Source: Pseudoalteromonas sp. MMG010
Lineage (GTDB): Bacteria; Pseudomonadota; Gammaproteobacteria; Enterobacterales; Alteromonadaceae
Reading direction: 5' to 3'
Assembly: GCF_018100905.1 (NCBI RefSeq)
Contig: NZ_JAGJEG010000009.1
Span: forward strand, 124,001-188,000
DNA length: 64,000 nucleotides
Shown here one piece after another: positions 46,276 through 55,646 of the stretch. Both the position numbers and the translations under genes were made by a program. Each line of letters starts with the position of its first letter. The stretch's first letter is position 1. The notes beneath the pieces were generated by a model. That model saw only the letters and a program-made list of their open reading frames with translations, was not told the DNA's origin and did no database searches.

Positions 46276-47742
46276 TTATACCGTTTGTTTACGTGCATGC
46301 TTTGCGTTAACAATAACAAGTGCAATAAAACACAATACAAACGTAGCGGCACCAATTGGTTTACCGAGTTCATGCGATAAACTAAATCCTATTGGGGCCG
46401 TCATAATAAACGCCATGGTTACACCGCTGGCAATACACGCTGGTACACTCGCAATCCAATGGCAGGTCCCTCTATCAAATAAGTACTTAGTTGCAAGCCA
46501 CAATACACTGGTAGAAAGTAACATATTAGAAAACGCGAAATAGCGCCAAATCACTGTAAAATCAAGTTTTGTCATAAAGTATGCAATGGTTAAAATAGGT
46601 AGTGCTAGTAATAAACGATTACGTAAACTTTGTGGAATATTAAAGGCATCAACAACCGTTAAGCGCAGTGAACGAAACGCAGTGTCACCCGAGGTTATAG
46701 GGAATACAGCAACTGCAATAATAGCCATAATACCGCCAAATACGCCTAAGTAACTATTAGCAACATGGTTGACGACTAAGCCTGGACCACCTTGATCTAA
46801 CAATGCTTTTAAACCTTCGTACCCATCTGGGAACGCAGCAATACCAGCCAGCGCCCATACACAACCAACAATACCTTCACATACCATGGCACCATAGTAC
46901 ACTGGGCGGACGTATTTTTCGTTCGTTAAACAACGCGCAATAATAGGCGCCTGAGTTGAATGAAATCCACTGATAGCACCACAGGTGATCGTAATAAATA
47001 ACAATGGCCAAATAGGCTTCCCATCAGGGTTAGGCTCTAGGAAGTCATGAGCATGATCGCCTTGAAAATACGCTAAAAAGTCGCCTGCAACAGGAAGATG
47101 TGGGGCATCCATTAATAATGACACAGCTATTAAAGTGGTCATCACAATCATTAATAAACCAAATAATGGATAAAATTTTGTAATAATTTTATCTATCGGT
47201 AATAACGTAGCTAAAAAGTAATAAGCTAATATCGTAAGTACCCAAAATGTATTACTAGCAAAAAAAGTGCCTTCAAAAAAGTCTAAATTACTTAATAATC
47301 CAGCGGGGCTCATAATAAATACAACCCCAACAAAGAATAACAGCATTGCAGTAAATACAAGCATAAAGCCTTTAAAGACAATGTTGTAGTAATGACCTGC
47401 TATTTCTGGAAGGCTCTTCCCGTCTTCTTTTATACTCATCACTCCCGAGAAGAAGTCATGAACCGCGCCACCGAGAATATTACCCAGTACAATCCAAACT
47501 AATGCGACGGGGCCATAAATTGCACCTAAGATAGGTCCAAATATAGGGCCGACACCCGCAATATTTAAAAACTGAATTAAAAATGCTCTAACCGGATGAA
47601 TAGCAACGTAATCGACGCCTTCACTAAAACGAGTTTGAGGTGTTTTTGCGGTTGCGTCCATTCCCGCTTGTTTTTCTACAAATGGGCTATAAAACTTATA
47701 GCCTAGTATCAAAATAGTGATACAGATAAAAAAGATGATCAT
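46276..47742 (-). CDS. CstA-family carbon-starvation/pyruvate-type membrane carrier
   Basis: 488 residues with about 13 membrane segments. The CstA core is clear: the N-terminal HPVRAFLIQFLNIAGVGPIFG (residues 49-69), VLGNILGGAVHDFFSGV, and GFHSTQAPIIARCL in the middle. It is the short form, with no long C-terminal domain of E. coli CstA. Known family members carry pyruvate or peptides at the inner membrane. It ends the row of minus-strand genes after the polyol operon, but 245 bases and a terminator separate them, so it is probably transcribed alone. Confidence 0.87.
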   Translation of the reverse strand: MIIFFICITILILGYKFYSPFVEKQAGMDATAKTPQTRFSEGVDYVAIHPVRAFLIQFLNIAGVGPIFGPILGAIYGPVALVWIVLGNILGGAVHDFFSGVMSIKEDGKSLPEIAGHYYNIVFKGFMLVFTAMLLFFVGVVFIMSPAGLLSNLDFFEGTFFASNTFWVLTILAYYFLATLLPIDKIITKFYPLFGLLMIVMTTLIAVSLLMDAPHLPVAGDFLAYFQGDHAHDFLEPNPDGKPIWPLLFITITCGAISGFHSTQAPIIARCLTNEKYVRPVYYGAMVCEGIVGCVWALAGIAAFPDGYEGLKALLDQGGPGLVVNHVANSYLGVFGGIMAIIAVAVFPITSGDTAFRSLRLTVVDAFNIPQSLRNRLLLALPILTIAYFMTKLDFTVIWRYFAFSNMLLSTSVLWLATKYLFDRGTCHWIASVPACIASGVTMAFIMTAPIGFSLSHELGKPIGAATFVLCFIALVIVNAKHARKQTV

Positions 47743-47945
47743 AAAGCACGCTTCTCTTTTAATAGTTTATGAGTGTAAATAAGGTGTTGTCGTATTTATA
47801 TAGTTATGTGTTGTGACTACATAAACCCTTTAAAATAACCGAAGGAGTGTATCAAAGCATTTATAACGATACAATTAGACGTTTAGCTAATACATTTATT
47901 GGTTTAAACCGCATATTTCTAATAATTTATCTTAAGGCACAAAAA

Positions 47946-47964
47946 AGCGGCCATAATAGCCGCT
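47946..47964 (-). terminator. Terminator of the polyol operon
   Basis: AGCGGC and GCCGCT flank a 7-base loop just downstream of the fructokinase stop; on the minus strand the stem is followed by TTTTTT. The gap 47743-47987 has no gene. Confidence 0.8.
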
Positions 47965-47987
47965 AAAACACACAACAGGTTGGAAAA

Positions 47988-48905
47988 CTATTGTCCGGTC
48001 ATAAAGTCGGTAATTTGTTTATGTTCGATCACAGGTGTAGCACCAGAACGCTCAGCAACCATTGCGCCTACAGCACACGCAAAGTCAACAGCATACTGTG
48101 CATCATCGTTACTACATAGTTGATAAATTAACGACCCTAAAAATGAATCTCCAGCCCCTACCGTGTCTACAACACTAATAAGGTAACCTGAGTTATAAAA
48201 GTTTTTACCTTTAATGGTAAGTAGTGCACCATGGCTGCCTTTAGTAACACACAAATACTCTGTATTTGTTTGTTCGGCAATAAAGGCTAAGTTTTGCTCT
48301 AGAGAATGAAATTTACATCCCATTGCTTTCGCTATTTCGTATAACTCATCATCATTTAACTTAATAAAATCGGCTGTGTTCATTAATTCAATTAGCGTCT
48401 CTAATGTGTAATGTGGTGCACGTAGGTTTACATCAAACACTTTAAAGTTAGCCACATTTAATAATGCTTGTAATGTTGCTTTAGACACGTCACTACGCGC
48501 TATTAGGCTACCAAAAACAAACACATCACTACTTTTAACTTTATTAATTAAATCTGGCGTTAAAGCAATATTATCCCAAGCCGTATTGGCCACTATTTCG
48601 TAGCTGGCTGAGCCACCTGAATCTAATGTCACTTCAACGGTGCTGGTACTTTTTTCACTGTTAACCGTTATAAAGTCACAGCTTACACCTTTACTATCAA
48701 TCTCTTTAAGTAACTCACTGCCTAATGCATCATTACCTACGCCACTTATTATATCGGCTTTAATACCTAGAGAGTTTATTCGTACGCACATATTAAGCGG
48801 CGCACCACCTAAGCGTTTACCCGAATCAAAACAGTCCCATAATACTTCACCAAAGCAGCTTACACTGACATCTTGTGTCGATTTTTGCTTAATTAAAATA
48901 CTCAT
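47988..48905 (-). CDS. Fructokinase (PfkB-family sugar kinase)
   Basis: 305 residues of ribokinase fold. GEVLWDCFDSGKRLGGAPLNMC at the N-terminus is the fructokinase-type start, and the catalytic Asp253 lies in DTVGAGDSFLGS. It phosphorylates fructose or a related ketose with ATP. The gene starts 2 bases after the mannitol-dehydrogenase-family gene, so translation is coupled. Together they make fructose-6-phosphate from mannitol. Other ketoses cannot be ruled out by sequence alone. Confidence 0.87.
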   Translation of the reverse strand: MSILIKQKSTQDVSVSCFGEVLWDCFDSGKRLGGAPLNMCVRINSLGIKADIISGVGNDALGSELLKEIDSKGVSCDFITVNSEKSTSTVEVTLDSGGSASYEIVANTAWDNIALTPDLINKVKSSDVFVFGSLIARSDVSKATLQALLNVANFKVFDVNLRAPHYTLETLIELMNTADFIKLNDDELYEIAKAMGCKFHSLEQNLAFIAEQTNTEYLCVTKGSHGALLTIKGKNFYNSGYLISVVDTVGAGDSFLGSLIYQLCSNDDAQYAVDFACAVGAMVAERSGATPVIEHKQITDFMTGQ

Positions 48906-48907
48906 AA

Positions 48908-50431
48908 TTAGTTACTCTTTTGCGTTAAAACAGCCTGCATAATGGCTTTAATATTACTTTTCGGTGCGTATAACTCGGTAATAATGTTTTTATATACGTT
49001 GGTAAACTCAGTATTTTTCTCTAGTTCGCCAAATAAGCTCGTTAATTTTAAAAACGCACTGCTATCATCTTGCGTTTTTTGTGCATAAGTGTGTAATTCG
49101 TCACTCATCGCATCTTGAATATCAAGCGCTTGTCCATGTTCCGATTCGCGTTTGTCACTGTATAAACACCATGTAGCAATCACTAAAGTAGCAAGTGATA
49201 CATCACGCCCTAGTTTTAGGTTTTCATTAATTGTAGCAATGATAAACTTAGGCAGCTTCGCCGAACTTTCAGAACAAATACGGGCTAAGTTATCTTTAAT
49301 GTTAGGGTTAGCAAAACGCTCGATTAGGGTATCTTTATAAACCTCAATATCAATACCATCAAGCTTTTCCAAATTAGGGGTTACTTCATCATCCATAAAT
49401 GCGCGTAAATACGTGGCAAATAATGGATCAGAAACAGTTTCATCGATAGTAGAGTAACCATGAATTGAGCCTAACAGCCCAAGTACTGAATGACCTGCAT
49501 TTAATAAACGAATTTTCATCGTTTCAAAGGGGGTAACATCCTTTACAAACTGCGCACCAACCTGATCCCACTGTGGTCGAGTGTTACAAAAAGTATCTTC
49601 AATAACCCACTGACTAAAATGCTCACACGTAATAGGCCATTCATCGCTCACACCGTAAGTATCTACCACATAATCAATATCGCTTTTTTTCGATACCGGA
49701 GTAATACGGTCGACCATTGCATTTGGAAAAGCAACATTTTGTTCAATCCACTCACTCAATTGTGCATCTTGCTCTTTAGCAAAAGCCAATAACATTTTAC
49801 GCGTTACATTACCGTTATGTTGAATGTTATCGCATGATTGAACAGTGAACGCAGCAAGACCTTGCTCTTTACGACACTTTAGCGCTGCGGTTAAATAACC
49901 AAAAGCGGTAATTGGATCGTTAGGATTATTAATATCGTGGATAATATCTGGGTTTGTGTAATCAAACTCTCCCGTTGCAGGGTTAAAGTTGTAACCCCCT
50001 TCGGTAATCGTTAATGACGCAATTTTAGTATCACTATGCGCTAACTTATTAATCACTGCTTGCTTATCTTCTGGCGCAAATAAAAAATCAACCATAGAAC
50101 CAATCACTTGGTTATCAATTTTTCCATTTGGATGCCTAACCGTTAAGGTATATAAGTAATCTTGTTTTTTAAGGATATCGCGTAATCCACGATTTCCTTC
50201 AAGTAGCCCCACACCACAAATACCCCATTGTTCAGAGCCAGGCGTTTTTAGCAATTCGTTAATATAAACCGCTTGGTGAGCTCGATGAAAGCCCCCCACA
50301 CCAATATGCACAATACCCGCTTTAACTTGACTGCGATCATAGCGTGGTACATCAATATGGCTAGGTAGTGTTTGTAAACTATGTTGGTTTAACCCAATTA
50401 CTTGGGTATCAGTGTGGTGTAAATCCGTCAT
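48908..50431 (-). CDS. Mannitol 2-dehydrogenase-family polyol dehydrogenase
   Basis: 507 residues. N-terminal cofactor loop GVGGFHRAHQAVY (residues 43-55) and the catalytic signature with Lys306, Asn311 and His314 in MKIRLLNAGH. The length fits long-chain polyol dehydrogenases such as mannitol 2-dehydrogenase and fructuronate reductase. The adjoining fructokinase, with no uronate enzymes nearby, favours a polyol-to-ketose reaction (D-mannitol to D-fructose). It has its own AGG-type ribosome site and follows an intergenic hairpin after the permease gene. Confidence 0.88.
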   Translation of the reverse strand: MTDLHHTDTQVIGLNQHSLQTLPSHIDVPRYDRSQVKAGIVHIGVGGFHRAHQAVYINELLKTPGSEQWGICGVGLLEGNRGLRDILKKQDYLYTLTVRHPNGKIDNQVIGSMVDFLFAPEDKQAVINKLAHSDTKIASLTITEGGYNFNPATGEFDYTNPDIIHDINNPNDPITAFGYLTAALKCRKEQGLAAFTVQSCDNIQHNGNVTRKMLLAFAKEQDAQLSEWIEQNVAFPNAMVDRITPVSKKSDIDYVVDTYGVSDEWPITCEHFSQWVIEDTFCNTRPQWDQVGAQFVKDVTPFETMKIRLLNAGHSVLGLLGSIHGYSTIDETVSDPLFATYLRAFMDDEVTPNLEKLDGIDIEVYKDTLIERFANPNIKDNLARICSESSAKLPKFIIATINENLKLGRDVSLATLVIATWCLYSDKRESEHGQALDIQDAMSDELHTYAQKTQDDSSAFLKLTSLFGELEKNTEFTNVYKNIITELYAPKSNIKAIMQAVLTQKSN

Positions 50432-50479
50432 TGTGTGGCCTTACTAAAAAAACAAAAATTGAAAATGAAAACGTAACAA

Positions 50480-50500
50480 GGGCTAACTAAATGTTAGCCC
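50480..50500 (-). promoter_or_regulatory. Intergenic hairpin in the polyol operon
   Basis: GGGCTAAC and GTTAGCCC are perfect 8-base arms around a 5-base loop, in the 81-base gap between the permease stop and the dehydrogenase start. On the minus strand there is no long T run. It may act as partial terminator or stabiliser that sets permease-to-enzyme ratio. Confidence 0.6.
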
Positions 50501-50512
50501 TTAATTAGTTAA

Positions 50513-52234
50513 TTAAGAGGTGGTATTAAGCGCCTTTTGACGCATTAACGACCAGTAAGCGGTAGCAAAGTAAATTACCGTACAGATAAAACAGGCTATT
50601 TCAAACTGTGTTTTATTGTCAGTATAAATACTCATTGTTTCGCTAAAGAACATAACCTGTGAAGCAAAAACAAAGATAATTAATAACGATATTGTAGAAA
50701 TAGCATTCAACACTTTGCTAAAGAGGCTTGTATCTTGAACTGGCTTTGCAACATCTTTTGCAAGTTCAGCTTGATACGCTTCAATGTTTTTAAGTTCTTG
50801 CTGCTCAGCTGCAATTTCTGTCGTGTAGTCTTCACTTGCACCATATTTTTTGGCTAATAAAGTATACACAACAATACTAAAAATCCATGTTGGGATGAAT
50901 AAGTAATAGAACGACATAACATCAAGCGCATTTAAACCAAAGCCAAACACTAATGCCAAAGCCCAAGTTGCAATTGCAGGCACACTACGCGTAATATTTT
51001 TATATTTAGCCCAGTAACGTGTTAAACCAATTTTAGGAAATAACATGTGCTCAGCAAATACGATGCCACCAACCGGCACAACTAATAAACCAGCATACGT
51101 TAATAACGGTAACATTTGTGAAAAAACAAATGGAAAACAAGCGATTATAACAGTTACCACACCAACAATAGCGGTCATACGTTCACGCGATTGATTAACG
51201 AAAATTGACTGTGCTGCTAAACCTGCGCGGTATAAATTTGCATTGGCGGTAGTCCAACCAGCGATAATTACAATAACAAAGCCAGTCCAACCAAGTGCAT
51301 GATAAGCCACATCACCTGGATCAAGTGATGAAATCGTCGTTTTAAGTAACACAGCAACACCTGCACCCATAATACCTGCAGAGATCCACGCTAGGTAATG
51401 ACCAAAAAACATACCTACACCTGAAAATAAGCCATAACGTTTACGTTTAGCAAATCTAAATACAGCCATATCAATCAAACCAAAGTGGGTGATTGAGTTT
51501 GCAGCCCAAGCAAAACCAATAACTTCTAGTAAGCCAATGCCTTTTTCGCCCTCAGCATTAGTGCCGGTCCAAATGGAGGAATCCCCTATGGTCATAAAGT
51601 CAGCCCAGCTCGATAGCGTAGTAGAGCCTAAAACATGGTTAGACAGTTCTGGAAAAAGTGCAAATGAGCCAGCAATAAAAATAGCAAATAACCAAGGCGC
51701 ACATATTTTTGAAAAGTCAGCAACCGTTGAAAAACCATACATAGCAACAAATACAACGATTGACCCGACCGCAAGTACGATGGCGACAAAAGCAAAACTA
51801 TTAGGGTACCAATCGAGTTGTGCCGGAATATCAAATAAGAACCTGACTGCGGTGGAGGACACCGTGATCATCGCCGCTGATATCACACTAAATATAATAA
51901 CATTAGCCCAGTTATAGAGCTTAGTCATTGAGTTACCAGCAATTTTATTAAGGTAATTATATAAGCTTAAACGTGTTTCAACAGCGATAGGAGCGGTAAG
52001 AAGCCACCATGAACACATCGCTAAAATATTACCAATAAGTAAGCCTAGTAAAATATCGATGGTTGATGCACCAAGCGCAACAAACGTTGCACCGATAACA
52101 AATTCTGTCGCTGCAACATGCTCACCGGCATATAAGCCTGCAAAATGCTTCCAACCATGAAGTTTATTTTTTGCAACCGGTAGCTGCTCTTCATTCATAT
52201 TTTTATATGATTCTGTTTGTGTGTGTGTTGCCAT
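50513..52234 (-). CDS. NCS1-family (cytosine-permease-like) transporter, candidate polyol importer
   Basis: 573 residues with about 12 membrane segments (from residue 30 to 450) and a soluble, coiled region (about 465-515) followed by two more hydrophobic segments. Motif GEHVAATEFVIGATFVALGAS and SWWLLTAPIAVETR are of the purine-cytosine permease type. Its place between a sugar phosphatase and a mannitol dehydrogenase in one operon is unusual, since NCS1 proteins usually carry nucleobases or hydantoins. The only obvious carbon importer in the operon is this protein. AGGA precedes the ATG. Confidence 0.82.
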   Translation of the reverse strand: MATHTQTESYKNMNEEQLPVAKNKLHGWKHFAGLYAGEHVAATEFVIGATFVALGASTIDILLGLLIGNILAMCSWWLLTAPIAVETRLSLYNYLNKIAGNSMTKLYNWANVIIFSVISAAMITVSSTAVRFLFDIPAQLDWYPNSFAFVAIVLAVGSIVVFVAMYGFSTVADFSKICAPWLFAIFIAGSFALFPELSNHVLGSTTLSSWADFMTIGDSSIWTGTNAEGEKGIGLLEVIGFAWAANSITHFGLIDMAVFRFAKRKRYGLFSGVGMFFGHYLAWISAGIMGAGVAVLLKTTISSLDPGDVAYHALGWTGFVIVIIAGWTTANANLYRAGLAAQSIFVNQSRERMTAIVGVVTVIIACFPFVFSQMLPLLTYAGLLVVPVGGIVFAEHMLFPKIGLTRYWAKYKNITRSVPAIATWALALVFGFGLNALDVMSFYYLFIPTWIFSIVVYTLLAKKYGASEDYTTEIAAEQQELKNIEAYQAELAKDVAKPVQDTSLFSKVLNAISTISLLIIFVFASQVMFFSETMSIYTDNKTQFEIACFICTVIYFATAYWSLMRQKALNTTS

Positions 52235-52355
52235 AATGTTTCCTAATAAAATACAACTATCGAATCCTAAATGCTGTATTTACATGGTTAATTGTTTAAT
52301 TATTAATCTGCATTTTCCTTAATCTTAATGCATAAATTTAATACTACTTATTATT

Positions 52356-53027
52356 TTACTTTCTTAAAGCAGGATAAACGTTAAAAAACTCTTGCCAATG
52401 TGCAAGTACATCAAGCTCATTAAACGCACTTGGTACATGATTTACACCCTTTTGTAAGTGTAGACCACCACAATAATGAAGCACTTGCATATTAGCACTT
52501 AGCCCTGCACTCACTCCCGCTTTACTGTCTTCTATTACTAGCGCATTTTCAGGCGATATCGCCATTTTATTTGCTGCATGTAAAAATAAATCAGGGGCTG
52601 GTTTACCATGCTTCACTTCAGAACTGGTAAACACATTTGAGCCAAAGTAAGTTGCTAAGTTTACTGTATTTAACGCTTTTTCTGTTCGTTCTGGGCTGCT
52701 ACTTGTTGCAATACAAAATGGAACTGCTAACTGTGATAACACCTCTTCAATGCCATTGGTGGGCTTTAATTGGGTTAAAAACTCTTTTACTAACGCATCA
52801 CGATATTGCTTTTCAAAGTCAGCACTAAGCTGAACATTAAAATCATTAGCGATAATCTGTGTAACCGTTTTAAAGTTACAACCCAAAAAATGTTGTTGTA
52901 CAAAAGCACTATCAATATTGACGTTTAGAGGTGCTAACATATTAATTAGTACCTGCGCACTGACGATCTCACTATCAATGACTACGCCATCACAATCAAA
53001 TATCACTAAATCAATTTTATTGTGCAT
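52356..53027 (-). CDS. HAD-family sugar phosphatase (YieH/beta-PGM-like)
   Basis: 223 residues from ATG 53027, preceded by AGAGG. An earlier ATG at 53075 lacks a ribosome site. Motif I is VIFDCDGVVIDSE (nucleophile Asp in DCD), motif II TSSS, the lysine in KHGKPAPD, and motif III VIEDSKAGV. A four-helix cap lies between motifs I and II, the sugar-phosphate type. It may hydrolyse a hexitol or hexose phosphate, perhaps removing inhibitory phosphates. It probably leads the polyol operon, with a 121-base gap to the permease gene. Confidence 0.83.
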   Translation of the reverse strand: MHNKIDLVIFDCDGVVIDSEIVSAQVLINMLAPLNVNIDSAFVQQHFLGCNFKTVTQIIANDFNVQLSADFEKQYRDALVKEFLTQLKPTNGIEEVLSQLAVPFCIATSSSPERTEKALNTVNLATYFGSNVFTSSEVKHGKPAPDLFLHAANKMAISPENALVIEDSKAGVSAGLSANMQVLHYCGGLHLQKGVNHVPSAFNELDVLAHWQEFFNVYPALRK

Positions 53028-53363
53028 GTTTTTACCTCTGTTGACTTCAACAAACCACCATGAGCATTGGCCCACAACCTGAGCATATTCCCTCTATTAT
53101 TCAAATATGTCAATATGCTGTAACTGAAAACTTTAGAATATTATGAAGTTTATTTAATAAAATATTAATAAAAGCGTACCTAAAACCCTTTCACTACTGT
53201 CACCTCTTACTCAATATACTTTAACGTACATCACTTTTGATTCAAAAAACAGATTACTACAATCTAAACAACCTGTTTTACTGATTAATTGTTTGTTCAT
53301 ATACTTGTTGACAGTTAAACAGCCTGCAGCATAGCCGGCGCATTCACATATACGAGGTTACCA

Positions 53364-54893
53364 ATGAATATACAAATTAATAATAGCTCAAAGCTAACTA
53401 TGAGCGCGCTTGCGCTAGCAATTGCTCTACCTGCAAGTGCTGCTACAACATTAACTAAAGATAATGGTGCAGCAGTAGGCGATAATCAAAACTCTATAAC
53501 TGCTGGAGAGCGCGGTAGTGTTTTATTAGAAGATGTACATCTAATTCAAAAACTACAACGTTTTGCTCGCGAACGTATACCTGAGCGTGTAGTACATGCT
53601 CGTGGTACTGGTGCACATGGTGTGTTTGTCGCATCAAAAGAGTTAGATGACTTAACAATTGCGGCACCTTTTACTAAAGCTGGTAAAGAAACAGAAGTCT
53701 TTGTACGTTTCTCATCGGTTATCCACTCAAAAGGGAGCCCAGAAACGCTTCGTGACCCACGAGGTTTTGCAACTAAGTTTTACACCGATGAAGGTAACTG
53801 GGATTTAGTAGGTAATAACTTACCTGTCTTTTTTATCCGTGATGCAATTAAATTCCCAGATATGGTTCACTCGTTAAAACCATCTCCGGTTGATAACATT
53901 CAAGATCCTAATCGTTTCTTTGATTTTTTCTCTTATGAGCCAGGCTCTACTCACATGTTAACATGGGTTTTCAGTGATTACGGCACACCTGCTAGCTTAC
54001 GTAAAATGGATGGCTGGGGTGTACACGCTTATAAAATGATTAATAAATCAGGCGATGTTAAATACGTAAAATTCCATTGGGTAAGCCAACAAGGTATCGA
54101 TAACTTAAGTGCTAAAGAAGTAAATGAAGTACAAGGTAAAGATTTTCAACATTTAACACGCGATTTATATGCTGAAATAGGAAAAGGTAATTTTCCTAAA
54201 TGGGATTTATACATCAAAACACTTGATCCATCACAATTAGGTGACTTTGACTACAACCCGCTTGATGCAACAAAAATGTGGTTAGATGTTAAAGAGACAA
54301 AAGTAGGAACTATGACACTAAACCGTATGCCTACAAACTTTTTCCAAGAGACAGAACAAGTTGCAATGGCACCGGCAAATGTTATCCCAGGTATTGAGCC
54401 TTCAGAAGATCGCTTATTACAAGGGCGCGTATTCTCATACGCTGATACACAAATGTATCGTTTAGGGGCTAATCACCAACAATTACCTATCAACCGTGCA
54501 AAAGTAAATGTTGTTAATTACAACCAAGATGGCGCAATGAACTACGGTAACACAACAAGTAACGTGAATTACCAACCAAGCCATGAAAATGTAGCTGAAA
54601 ACCCAATTGCACGTAAAAGTAAAACAGCCTTAAAAGGTTATGTACAACAGGCCGCAATTAAAAAGCAGCAAAACTTTGCCCAAGCGGGTGTGTTATACCG
54701 CAGCTTTAGCAAAGAACAACGTACAAACTTAGTAAATAACCTAGCGGGCGACTTAGGTCATGTAAAAGATAGCAATGTAAAACATAAAATGCTTAGCCAC
54801 TTTTACAAAGCAGATACAGAATACGGTACACGTTTAACAAGTGCCGTTAATGGAGATATAAAATTAGTGAAGCAGCTTGCCGCTAAACTTTAA
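53364..54893 (+). CDS. Periplasmic small-subunit catalase
   Basis: 509 residues: signal peptide 1-26 (ends LPASA), then a clade 3-type monofunctional heme catalase. Active-site His78 in VVHARGTGAHG, Asn151 in GNNLPVFF, and proximal Tyr359 in RVFSYADTQMYR with Arg355 are all present. It breaks down hydrogen peroxide in the periplasm. The ankyrin gene next door matches the known catalase/AnkB arrangement in Pseudomonas, where AnkB supports periplasmic catalase activity. The divergent gap (53028-53363) is AT-rich; a chance TTACCAAT lies directly before the ATG. Confidence 0.92.
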   Translation: MNIQINNSSKLTMSALALAIALPASAATTLTKDNGAAVGDNQNSITAGERGSVLLEDVHLIQKLQRFARERIPERVVHARGTGAHGVFVASKELDDLTIAAPFTKAGKETEVFVRFSSVIHSKGSPETLRDPRGFATKFYTDEGNWDLVGNNLPVFFIRDAIKFPDMVHSLKPSPVDNIQDPNRFFDFFSYEPGSTHMLTWVFSDYGTPASLRKMDGWGVHAYKMINKSGDVKYVKFHWVSQQGIDNLSAKEVNEVQGKDFQHLTRDLYAEIGKGNFPKWDLYIKTLDPSQLGDFDYNPLDATKMWLDVKETKVGTMTLNRMPTNFFQETEQVAMAPANVIPGIEPSEDRLLQGRVFSYADTQMYRLGANHQQLPINRAKVNVVNYNQDGAMNYGNTTSNVNYQPSHENVAENPIARKSKTALKGYVQQAAIKKQQNFAQAGVLYRSFSKEQRTNLVNNLAGDLGHVKDSNVKHKMLSHFYKADTEYGTRLTSAVNGDIKLVKQLAAKL

Positions 54894-54923
54894 TATAAAT
54901 TTCTAGAATAACCAACCACAACC

Positions 54924-54951
54924 AGAAGGAGAGGCTATGTCCTCTCCTTCT
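54924..54951 (+). promoter_or_regulatory. Perfect 11-bp hairpin between catalase and ankyrin genes
   Basis: AGAAGGAGAGG and CCTCTCCTTCT pair exactly around CTATGT. The ankyrin ribosome site AAGGAG (54956-54961) follows at once. It can act as terminator or attenuator so that the ankyrin protein is made at lower level than catalase. Confidence 0.75.
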
Positions 54952-54967
54952 TTATAAGGAGTTATAA

Positions 54968-55465
54968 ATGCGACATTTAATTATTATATTAACTTTACTG
55001 TTTACTATTAGTTTCAGTGTTAATGCACAAGATACAACACAAAATAACCCAACTGTAGAATCTCAATATGAGAACCTTCTTGGCTACTTTTTTGCTGCAG
55101 CACGAACCAACGATACCGATGTCATTGATCAATTCGTTAATGCAGGTATCCCTATAAATAGTTTTAACAAAAAAGGCTATACCGCGTTAATGATTGCAAC
55201 TTATCATGGCAACAAAAAGAGTGTTGATACATTACTACAACTAGGTGCTAATGCCTGTTTAGAAGACAACCGTGGTAATACCGCTTTGATGGCTGCTATT
55301 TTTAGAGGTGAATTTAGTATTGCTAAAACTCTTGTATCACTAGATTGTGATAATGAGCATGAAAATAAAGCCGGCCAAACAGCACAACAATTTGCCGAAA
55401 CATTCGGTCAACAAAAAGTGTTAGATTTATTAGCGCAAGTAAAGACTAAAAACAGCCTTGATTAA
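54968..55465 (+). CDS. Ankyrin-repeat periplasmic protein (AnkB-like)
   Basis: 165 residues. Signal peptide 1-20 (ends VNAQ). Ankyrin repeats at about 65-97 (NKKGYTALMIATYHGNKKSV), 98-130 (DNRGNTALMAAIFRGEF) and 131-160 (ENKAGQTAQQFAETFG). Coupled to the catalase gene through a 74-base gap containing a hairpin. Likely supports catalase folding or heme acquisition in the periplasm, by analogy with AnkB of Pseudomonas. Confidence 0.87.
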   Translation: MRHLIIILTLLFTISFSVNAQDTTQNNPTVESQYENLLGYFFAAARTNDTDVIDQFVNAGIPINSFNKKGYTALMIATYHGNKKSVDTLLQLGANACLEDNRGNTALMAAIFRGEFSIAKTLVSLDCDNEHENKAGQTAQQFAETFGQQKVLDLLAQVKTKNSLD

Positions 55466-55543
55466 CGTGTTAAGTGTAACTAAACATACGCTCATGCTGT
55501 TTATCTTGTTGTTAATAAATAGCGGATTAATCCATCTTAAAAT

Positions 55544-55598
55544 GTATTTTACTTCGGTTAATTAACATTTATCCATGTTTTTACGAAGTAAAATACAG
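55544..55598. terminator. Long inverted repeat between convergent genes
   Basis: TGTATTTTACTTCG (55544-55557) and CGAAGTAAAATACA (55585-55598) are exact 14-base arms with a 27-base loop. It lies in the 181-base gap between the ankyrin gene and the convergent lipoprotein gene, so it may be a bidirectional terminator; its loop is longer than usual. The rest of the gap has no gene. Confidence 0.5.
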
Positions 55599-55646
55599 TA
55601 AACAAAGTAGCCACCCTGCTAACATATCGTATTTAAGTTATTAAAT

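Noticed and set aside
53354..53362. TTACCAAT just before the catalase start as a member of the GntR motif set
   Set aside because: Single octamer overlapping the translation start, far from the alginate island; chance copies of the octamer also occur inside coding DNA (e.g. 5434).
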